Assembly: GCA_051653625.1 (NCBI GenBank)
Contig: JBOFWM010000095.1
Coordinates: 1 to 11,210 of the forward strand
DNA: 11,210 nt
Direction of reading: 5' to 3'
Source of the DNA: SFDP01 sp051653625
GTDB taxonomy: Bacteria > Bacillota > Clostridia > Lachnospirales > Lachnospiraceae
The translations under genes were made by a program, and so were the position numbers. Of this stretch, positions 1 to 5,369 are shown piece by piece (the stretch's first letter is position 1; each line of letters begins with the position of its first letter). The notes below the pieces were generated by a model. It was not told where the DNA came from. It searched no databases and worked only from the letters and a program-made list of their open reading frames with translations.

Positions 1-116
1 ACACTGCTTGATTCACTACCTTCTTCTACATTTGTTGGAGTGCTTGCTGTGCTCCCACACGCTACCATCGATACACCTAGCGCTACTGTCACTACCATTG
101 CTAATAATCTTTTCAT
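1..116 (-). CDS. Lipoprotein N-terminus, partial (probable extracellular binding lipoprotein)
   Basis: Only the first 38 codons are in the window; the gene continues past the left edge. The start is ATG at 114-116, with a strong AAGGAGGAG ribosome binding site at about 122-130. The peptide opens MKRLLAMVVTVALG, a short basic N-terminus followed by a hydrophobic stretch. A lipobox-like MVAC follows, with Cys20 as the predicted lipidation site. After the Cys comes a Ser/Thr/Glu-rich linker, typical of the tether in lipoproteins that serve Gram-positive ABC importers as solute-binding components. It is therefore likely exported and anchored on the outer face of the membrane. The ligand cannot be told because the folded domain is outside the window. 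The preceding gene ends in a terminator at 151-183, so this gene probably starts a new transcript, though I found no convincing promoter. Confidence 0.8.
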   Translation of the reverse strand, partial: MKRLLAMVVTVALGVSMVACGSTASTPTNVEEGSESSS

Positions 117-150
117 TTTTTCTCCTCCTTATTAATGAAATATTTCTATA

Positions 151-183
151 AAAAAAATCGCCATGCATCCTATGCATTAGCGA
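151..183 (-). terminator. Intrinsic terminator after the cytidylate-kinase-like gene
   Basis: On the minus strand an ATGCAT/ATGCAT stem with a 3-nt loop, extended by TCGC/GCGA with a small bulge, is followed directly by seven Ts (151-157). It begins about 12 nt after the stop codon at 195 and separates that gene from the lipoprotein gene. Confidence 0.85.
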
Positions 184-194
184 CTTCTTTGTCT

Positions 195-827
195 CTAAAT
201 ATTGTTAAATTTTATATGGATTGTTTGCTCAATTAATTTGACACTATTTTCTCTACCTAATCTTCCAGTATTTAATGTCATGTCATAAGATGTAGGATTT
301 GTCCATTCCTTACCACCTGTATAATGTTCATAATAGTCTTTTCTATATCGATCTGTTTTAATTATCATCTTTTCTGCTTCTTCCGGAGTATTTCCAAAAA
401 GATTTACCACACTTTCAATGCACTTTTCTCTCGTAGCTTCCACATATACACTTAATACATTCGAATAATCCTCTAAAATGATATTTGCACATTTCCCAAT
501 AATAATACACGACTGTGTCTTTGCTAATTCTGTAATAATATGTTTTTGAATACTAAACAAATTTAAATCTGATGTAAATTTTTTATTTGTTGGTCCTACA
601 ATATCGTCTGTACTTGGTGTAGTTTTTAATTTATTTAATAATTTATGCCCTGTTAATTTTTCATCTGCTTTATGAAATAAAGCTTCATTAATGCCACTAT
701 ATTCCGATGCCATTTTTAAGATTTGACTATCATAGCAAGGAATATCAAGTCTTTTTGAAAGCTCCCTTGCGATTGCTTTCCCTCCACTTCCAAATCCTCT
801 TGCAATAGTAATTACATAATTATCCAT
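195..827 (-). CDS. Cytidylate kinase-like family protein
   Basis: This is a 210-residue protein of the cytidylate-kinase-like family of Firmicutes, a P-loop nucleoside monophosphate kinase fold whose substrate is not settled. A modified P-loop RGFGSGGK lies at residues 10-17 right after the first strand (VITIA). Other family-type segments are IIIGKCANIIL (108-118), the Lys/Arg-rich lid region around DRYRKDYYEHYTGGKEW (159-175) and YDMTLNTGRLG (181-191). The length is normal for the family. I chose ATG at 825-827 because AAGGGAGG (about 836-843) sits at the right distance. The reading frame is open further to a TTG at 896, but that part lies in the upstream terminator and reads as a non-family Phe-rich peptide. 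It is cytosolic. The upstream terminator at 879-911 suggests its own promoter between 845 and 885, but only weak boxes are visible. True CMP kinase activity is possible but not shown. Confidence 0.88.
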   Translation of the reverse strand: MDNYVITIARGFGSGGKAIARELSKRLDIPCYDSQILKMASEYSGINEALFHKADEKLTGHKLLNKLKTTPSTDDIVGPTNKKFTSDLNLFSIQKHIITELAKTQSCIIIGKCANIILEDYSNVLSVYVEATREKCIESVVNLFGNTPEEAEKMIIKTDRYRKDYYEHYTGGKEWTNPTSYDMTLNTGRLGRENSVKLIEQTIHIKFNNI

Positions 828-878
828 AAGTTTTACCTCCCTTGGATGTTTTGTTGTGTTTAGTCTATCAAAGGAGAC

Positions 879-911
879 AAAAAAATAAAACCCCAAGAAC
901 TAGAGGTTTTA
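879..911 (-). terminator. Intrinsic terminator after the response regulator
   Basis: On the minus strand TAAAACC (905-911) pairs with GGTTTTA (886-892), and a T-rich tract with seven Ts (879-885) follows directly. It begins about 19 nt after the response regulator stop at 930 and marks the end of the two-component operon. Confidence 0.85.
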
Positions 912-929
912 CCATAAAAATCAGAGCGT

Positions 930-1688
930 TTATTCTTTTTTATATTTTCCAGGTGTCATTCCCGTTGTTTGCTTGAATAATTTTGTAAAATAATCAACGG
1001 ATGCATATCCTAATTTTTCACTTACTTCATATGTTTTATAATTTTCCTTTTTAATAAGGTATTTTGCATATTCTATTTTGATATGATTCAGTAACACAAC
1101 AAAGGATTCCCCATATTTTTTCTTTATTGTTTTTCCTAAATAATCTTTATTTAATTTCATATAATTAGCTACATCTGTCATTGTAATATTTTCTTCAACA
1201 TGTTCTATTAAATATAGAGATATTTTTTTTAAAAATTCATCATTTTGACATGTATCACCTAATGCGCTTAAAATTTGAATCGGCAATTTCTGTTTTATAT
1301 TTTTTTTGCTGCGCACGTCAAGTGTATTCCTTACTCTTATTAATACTTCTTCAAGCTGCTTTTGTTCTAGCGGTTTAATAATAAAATCAATCACACCTAA
1401 AAGCATTCCTTGTCTTGCATATTCAAATTCTTGATGTGAACTAACAAAAACTGTAGTTGTTTGATCGTCGTTATTTCGCATCGCTTGTAACAGCTGTACT
1501 CCATCCATAATTGGCATTTGTATATCTGTCACAACCAAGTCCATTTTCTGTTTTCTCAAAATCAAAAGCGCTTCTTCCCCATTTGTTGCCTCAGCCTCAA
1601 TTTTAAATCCATATTCTTCCCAACACTTTTGATTTCTATATATAAAACGTAATGCGATATCATCTTCAACTAGTAACACTTTATACAT
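930..1688 (-). CDS. Response regulator, receiver plus AraC-type DNA-binding domain (YesN-like)
   Basis: This 252-residue transcription factor is the output partner of the adjacent kinase. The N-terminal receiver domain (about 1-120) has the acidic pair Asp9/Asp10 in LLVEDD, phosphoacceptor Asp55 in VVTDIQMP, a Ser/Thr switch at about Ser83-84 (FVSSH) and the conserved Lys105 in FIIKPL. The C-terminal AraC/XylS-type domain (about 158-252) has two helix-turn-helix units, with MTDVANYMKLNKDYLGKTIK in the first and the family signature VSEKLGYASVDYFTKLFKQ in the second. I chose ATG at 1686-1688 because an AAGGAG inside the end of the kinase gene lies 7 nt before it; a TTG at 1694 is too close to that site. 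The start is 2 nt from the kinase stop, so translation is probably coupled. It likely binds promoters of nearby or metabolic genes; the targets are unknown. Confidence 0.95.
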   Translation of the reverse strand: MYKVLLVEDDIALRFIYRNQKCWEEYGFKIEAEATNGEEALLILRKQKMDLVVTDIQMPIMDGVQLLQAMRNNDDQTTTVFVSSHQEFEYARQGMLLGVIDFIIKPLEQKQLEEVLIRVRNTLDVRSKKNIKQKLPIQILSALGDTCQNDEFLKKISLYLIEHVEENITMTDVANYMKLNKDYLGKTIKKKYGESFVVLLNHIKIEYAKYLIKKENYKTYEVSEKLGYASVDYFTKLFKQTTGMTPGKYKKE

Positions 1689-1690
1689 AA

Positions 1691-4123
1691 TCAAACTCCT
1701 TTTATTTTACCTTTATAATAATTACTATATTCTTTTAATTCATTTATTGTATTATTCCATACAAAAACAAATTGTGTAACAGCCTCTTCTTCGTCCAAAT
1801 ATATTTGATTTTGAATCTCATTCATACATTTTACAATTAATTCACAATGCATACTCGCCAAAACACCTTTTACCCCATGACATAATTGTCGCAATTCTTT
1901 TTGATTTTTTTCAGTAATTGCTTTTTGTATTAATACACTTTTTTCTGTATGGTTCTCCATAAATAATTGAATTAATTGAGCCACTTTATCTTCACTTCCT
2001 CCTAATACTTGTAAGCACGCCAACTCATGAAAATATTTTACCGGAAGCTGATTCGTTAAGTATTTATTAATGCATATTTTTAATTCCTCCACTTGAATTG
2101 GTTTTTCTAAATATGCATTACCACCAACTTTTATAATCTCATCAATTGTTTGCGGCACAATATCCGCAGTTAAAAACACAATTGGTACATTATCATATTC
2201 TTCTATCGTTCTTATATGATAAGTTGTTTCATACCCATCCATATCTGGCATTCGTACATCCATAAATATAAGATCATATTTTTCTTTTCTCTTTTTTATT
2301 TTTTCAATCGCTTCTTTTCCACTACTCGCATTGAAAACTTTTACTCCAAAAGAACGCAAGATTTCTCCTTCCACGAAAAGATTTTCCACGTTATCATCTA
2401 CTAATAGAATTTTTTTATCTTTCAAGTTACTGATATCACTTTTTTTATATATTTTCTTCGATTTTTGTTGTTTAATTGCATGATTTGTTTTAAATTCCAT
2501 AATAAATGAAAATATCGTGCCTTTTCCAACCTCTGAATATACATGCAAGGTTTCTTGTCCATTACTTGCTTCTTCTACTATTCTTTTACAGATAGACAGT
2601 CCAAGACCTGTCCCTCTAACTTTTACTTCACGACTACTTTCGGCCTGTTCAAACGGTAAAAAAATACGATCTAAGTTTTCCGGACTAATTCCACATCCTG
2701 TATCTGAAATACGAAATAATATTTTTTCTCCATCACTAATCTTCTCACTGCAAATATGAAGTTTTACACTTCCATCTTTTGTACATTTAATTCCGTTTCC
2801 TATTAAATTCATTAATACTTGACTTAAACGTAAGGAATCTCCTATTAAATCATCAGAAATATTACCTTCTTTTAATACTTGTAATTCAATTCCTTTTTCG
2901 ATTGCACCACTTTTTAAAATATCTGTTACTTCTTTAACAACTGTCTCAAGAGAAAATACTTTTTTTTGAAAAATCATTGCCTCTGACTCGATTTTTGAAA
3001 AATCTAATACTTGGTTTATTAGTTCTAATAATCTTGTACTAGATAATTTCATACCATTTATATATTCTTTTCTTTTTTTCTTTGACTTCGATTCTTCTAT
3101 TAAATGTAAATAACCAATAATTCCATTCAAAGGTGTTCTAAGTTCATGACTCATGTGGGCTAAAAATTTAGTTTTTGCTCTATTTGCTTCATTTGCTTGG
3201 TCACGTGCAATTCTCATATTTGCTTCTGCTTGTGTACTACGCGACATTTCATTTTCAACTTGTTCTAACAAAATATTATATGTGGTACCAAAACGTTCCA
3301 TTTCTTTTGCACCTTTTGGTACCACTTTTTTTATTTCTTCCATTTCCAAAATATATGTTTGTATTGGATAGATATATTTTTGTGTAATAAAAAAGAAGAT
3401 CATAAGTAAAAATGCAACAATTACTCCAACGCAAGATGTTTGTAACTTTGAAGATACTTCACGTCCTTTTATTGCCTCTAAAACTGCTTCATTCATTCTT
3501 ACATTAGTATTTAATCGAAATTGTTCTATAGGTTTCATTATCTTATCTTTGTATGTAATATATTCGTTATCATATAAAATTTCAATTGATTTCTGCTTCA
3601 TATCCTCCTTACTCAAGATTGTATACTCATACGGTAATTCTTCAGAAAATATTCTTTTATAGTATACATATTCTGTAGATTCAATATCATAATCTTGAAT
3701 CGTTTTTCCTTTTGATTTAAGCGAAAGAGCCATTGCATATATTTCTGTTGTTATCAAAAGATCCGAATTTTTCTTTGCTTCCTGCAACAACATTTCTTCC
3801 TCAAATGGTATATTATATTTGCTAATTTCCTCAATTACAGAATCTCGATTTTTAGCATTATATACTTCATTCCAATAATTAATAACGTGTATTTCATCAC
3901 CTGAAACAGCAAATTTTCTTACTTCATCTGTTAAATAATCAGAAGTATTTGCTAAAAGTTGTCCTAGTTGTGTTAATTCATAACGCTCTTCTTGTGCTTT
4001 AACTTCAGTTTCAATACAAGTTGCCATATAACGATTACTACCTATAATTACAATACTAATCAAAACACTAAGTATAATTGCAATAACAGTACTTTGATTC
4101 CATCCTAGTTTCCTTTTTTTCAT
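1691..4123 (-). CDS. Hybrid sensor histidine kinase with receiver and HPt domains
   Basis: This 810-residue membrane kinase contains a full phosphorelay. Two membrane helices (about 12-30 and 229-248) enclose an extracytoplasmic, mainly helical sensor region (31-228) that I do not recognise. A coiled linker (about 285-320) leads to the dimerisation domain with phosphoacceptor His326 in FLAHMSHELRTP. The ATPase domain follows, with N-box Asn443, DTGCGI at 474-479 and GTGLGL at 504-509. A receiver (about 570-690) has Asp576/Asp577, phosphoacceptor Asp622 in IFMDVRMP and Lys674. An HPt domain closes the protein, with His749 in CHGVKG. The inferred relay is His326 to Asp622 to His749 to Asp55 of the neighbouring regulator. 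The start ATG (4121-4123) follows an AGGGGAG site. The promoter at 4187-4215 drives this gene and the regulator. The signal sensed is unknown. Confidence 0.96.
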   Translation of the reverse strand: MKKRKLGWNQSTVIAIILSVLISIVIIGSNRYMATCIETEVKAQEERYELTQLGQLLANTSDYLTDEVRKFAVSGDEIHVINYWNEVYNAKNRDSVIEEISKYNIPFEEEMLLQEAKKNSDLLITTEIYAMALSLKSKGKTIQDYDIESTEYVYYKRIFSEELPYEYTILSKEDMKQKSIEILYDNEYITYKDKIMKPIEQFRLNTNVRMNEAVLEAIKGREVSSKLQTSCVGVIVAFLLMIFFFITQKYIYPIQTYILEMEEIKKVVPKGAKEMERFGTTYNILLEQVENEMSRSTQAEANMRIARDQANEANRAKTKFLAHMSHELRTPLNGIIGYLHLIEESKSKKKRKEYINGMKLSSTRLLELINQVLDFSKIESEAMIFQKKVFSLETVVKEVTDILKSGAIEKGIELQVLKEGNISDDLIGDSLRLSQVLMNLIGNGIKCTKDGSVKLHICSEKISDGEKILFRISDTGCGISPENLDRIFLPFEQAESSREVKVRGTGLGLSICKRIVEEASNGQETLHVYSEVGKGTIFSFIMEFKTNHAIKQQKSKKIYKKSDISNLKDKKILLVDDNVENLFVEGEILRSFGVKVFNASSGKEAIEKIKKRKEKYDLIFMDVRMPDMDGYETTYHIRTIEEYDNVPIVFLTADIVPQTIDEIIKVGGNAYLEKPIQVEELKICINKYLTNQLPVKYFHELACLQVLGGSEDKVAQLIQLFMENHTEKSVLIQKAITEKNQKELRQLCHGVKGVLASMHCELIVKCMNEIQNQIYLDEEEAVTQFVFVWNNTINELKEYSNYYKGKIKGV

Positions 4124-4140
4124 ACAACTCCCCTTTTCCT

Positions 4141-4192
4141 TATAATAAAAAAAAGCAAAGGGCGCTTAGCACCTTCGCTTTTTTTTATTATA
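4141..4192. terminator. Bidirectional intrinsic terminator between the queD-like gene and the kinase operon
   Basis: The 16-base arms at 4141-4156 and 4177-4192 are perfect inverted copies (TATAATAAAAAAAAGC and its complement). Inside them AAGG (4158-4161) pairs with CCTT (4172-4175) around a 10-nt loop, after a single A/C mismatch. Eight Ts follow the GC-containing core on either strand, so it can terminate in both directions. On the minus strand it ends the perR/queD-like transcript. The -10 box of the kinase promoter lies in the right arm, which is unusual. Confidence 0.88.
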
Positions 4193-4215
4193 ACATTTGA
4201 TAAAGAGCAATTCAA
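4187..4215 (-). promoter_or_regulatory. Sigma-A-type promoter of the histidine kinase operon
   Basis: Reading on the minus strand, TTGAAT (4210-4215) is followed by a 17-nt spacer (4193-4209) and TATAAT (4187-4192), with TG one base before the -10 (extended -10). Transcription would start near 4180 in a run of A, so the terminator hairpin would form at the very 5' end of the kinase mRNA. Box sequences are seen; activity is inferred. Confidence 0.7.
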
Positions 4216-4225
4216 TGTGAACTTC

Positions 4226-4789
4226 TTATTTTTTATAACCACACTTTGGACAAACTCCATTTTCATTTAATGCGATTCCACATAACGGACAACGATCAAT
4301 TTCATTTTTTGTATCAAATTCAGCTGATGCTGCATTTACACCACTTGAAAATGTGATTTTAGCAATGTTTAACTTATCTTTTAATAAATCGTAAATAATC
4401 TTAATCATTCCTTCTACTGTCATAGTCTCTTTTGTTACAACTAAACGACAATCTGGATATGCTGCTGCAAGTTCTGTCTTAAATGCTTCACCTTTCATTT
4501 GATTTTGTGGTGTTCCATCTTTAATACCACTTTCTTCATATACATTAAGTATTGCAGGGAGTAATGGATCGTCTTGTCTTAATATTAATGCATGGTCAAA
4601 ATTTTGAAGAACTTCCCAAGCCGTTTTTTGAATTTCATTACAAGGAAATACCATATTTACTCCCATGTTCACAGAATCTTCTACCTCAATTGTAACAATT
4701 CCTGTATGCCCATGTAAATATTGTGCTTCCCCTTTAAAACCATAAAATCTGTGTGCGTACTGTAAATCGAATTTTGTTATACTTCTCAT
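4226..4789 (-). CDS. QueD/PTPS-fold protein with C-terminal zinc ribbon, catalytic Cys absent
   Basis: This 187-residue protein belongs to the 6-pyruvoyl-tetrahydropterin synthase / 6-carboxytetrahydropterin synthase fold. The zinc triad is present: His13 (YAHRF) and His26/His28 (LHGH). FDHALIL (64-70) matches the family DH motif with His66, and TMTVEGM (122-128) matches the PTxE motif. However, the Cys normally four residues before LHGH's first His is Ala22 (preceded by Glu21). The pterin-anchoring Glu expected in the late strand is not found; the region reads ITFSSGVNAASAEF. The family is usually 120-140 residues. The extra C-terminus holds a CPLC...CPKC zinc ribbon (Cys167, 170, 180, 183). 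ATG at 4787-4789 follows AGGAGG. It lies 58 nt after perR with no terminator between, so co-transcription is likely. No queC, queE or queF is in the window. Standard QueD activity is doubtful; the function is open. Confidence 0.85.
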   Translation of the reverse strand: MRSITKFDLQYAHRFYGFKGEAQYLHGHTGIVTIEVEDSVNMGVNMVFPCNEIQKTAWEVLQNFDHALILRQDDPLLPAILNVYEESGIKDGTPQNQMKGEAFKTELAAAYPDCRLVVTKETMTVEGMIKIIYDLLKDKLNIAKITFSSGVNAASAEFDTKNEIDRCPLCGIALNENGVCPKCGYKK

Positions 4790-4847
4790 ACTAAATTACC
4801 TCCTATTATTTTTTGTTTGCGATTTTTCGCTTTTGTTCAAGCATCAT

Positions 4848-5225
4848 CTAGCTTTGACACTTCTTACATATCCCCCCGAATACGATATTGTGCGTTTCAA
4901 ACTTGAAACCATGTGTATCTTTTATGTAGGTTTCTAAATTTGTTATATAATCCATATCGACATCAAAGACTTTATTACATATAGAACACTTTGTGTGATA
5001 ATGATTATCTGGAATATGATCGAAACAATCAGCACCATTTGGTATGGAAATTCTTCCAATATACCCTTTTTCTGCCAACTTATTTAAGTTTCGATAAACT
5101 GTTGCCTTACTAATATTTGGATACTGTTTTATGATTTCCTCATAAACTGTTTCAACCGTAGGATGACTTTTCAGTTTTTGTATCGTATCAAATATTAAAT
5201 CTCTTTGGAATGTATTTCTTTTCAT
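4848..5225 (-). CDS. perR: Fur-family regulator, PerR-like
   Basis: This is a 125-residue DNA-binding repressor of the Fur family. The winged helix covers about 1-70, with the recognition helix in SKATVYRNLNKLAEKG (39-54). The C-terminal dimerisation part carries a structural zinc site from Cys80/Cys83 (CSIC) and Cys120/Cys123 (CKKC). The regulatory metal ligands known from Bacillus PerR all have counterparts: His21, Asp69, His75, His77 (DNHYH) and Asp88. In PerR two of these His residues are oxidised by peroxide when iron is bound, releasing the DNA. The protein lacks about 16 residues at the N-terminus compared with Bacillus PerR. ATG at 5223-5225 follows GGGGGAT. It has its own strong promoter (5264-5292) and probably shares a transcript with the queD-like gene. 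Fur or Zur function is less likely but not excluded. Confidence 0.9.
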   Translation of the reverse strand: MKRNTFQRDLIFDTIQKLKSHPTVETVYEEIIKQYPNISKATVYRNLNKLAEKGYIGRISIPNGADCFDHIPDNHYHTKCSICNKVFDVDMDYITNLETYIKDTHGFKFETHNIVFGGICKKCQS

Positions 5226-5256
5226 TACTAATCCCCCTATTCTAGTAATTATTCCT

Positions 5257-5294
5257 TATTGATAATATATACTATTAAATAATAATTGTCAATA
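5257..5294. repeat. Inverted repeat spanning the perR promoter (candidate operator)
   Basis: TATTGATAAT (5257-5266) on the plus strand and TATTGACAAT on the minus strand (plus 5285-5294) form inverted arms matching at 9 of 10 bases, 18 nt apart. One arm covers the -10 box and the other the -35 box. The half-sites resemble Fur-family half-sites (TGATAAT), but the spacing is not the usual 7-1-7, so autoregulation is only a suggestion. Confidence 0.4.
5264..5292 (-). promoter_or_regulatory. Sigma-A promoter of perR
   Basis: On the minus strand TTGACA (5287-5292), a 17-nt spacer (5270-5286) and TATATT (5264-5269) form a near-consensus promoter about 40 nt before the perR start codon. It lies just downstream of the clpB terminator. 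Confidence 0.85.
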
Positions 5295-5301
5295 GTTTTT
5301 C

Positions 5302-5345
5302 TAAATAAAAAGCCACTCATTTATTTTTGAAACATAAATGAGTGG
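5302..5345 (-). terminator. Intrinsic terminator after clpB
   Basis: A perfect 12-bp stem (5313-5324 with 5334-5345, CCACTCATTTAT and its complement) with a 9-nt loop is followed on the minus strand by CTTTTTATTT. It starts about 24 nt after the clpB stop at 5370. Confidence 0.93.
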
Positions 5346-5369
5346 TTTAAGTTTAAAAACATTCTATTT

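Noticed and set aside
828..896. N-terminal extension of the cytidylate-kinase-like protein to a TTG at 896
   Set aside because: It would start in the upstream terminator and lacks family similarity; the ATG at 827 has a strong ribosome binding site.
3153..3387. Plus-strand open frames of about 70 codons inside the kinase gene
   Set aside because: They are hydrophobic mirror frames of an AT-rich coding sequence on the other strand, as are the frames near 2216-2759, 6013-6273, 6911-7396, 8479-8706, 9606-9788 and 10022-10216.
4790..4847. Riboswitch (for example preQ1) or terminator between perR and the queD-like gene
   Set aside because: Only a short GCGA/TCGC hairpin is present, without a T-run on the coding strand and without a recognisable aptamer; the gap is simply short.
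5257..5294. Canonical Per box (TTATAATNATTATAA)
   Set aside because: No 15-mer matched convincingly; the general AT-richness gives partial matches only, so only the inverted repeat is reported.
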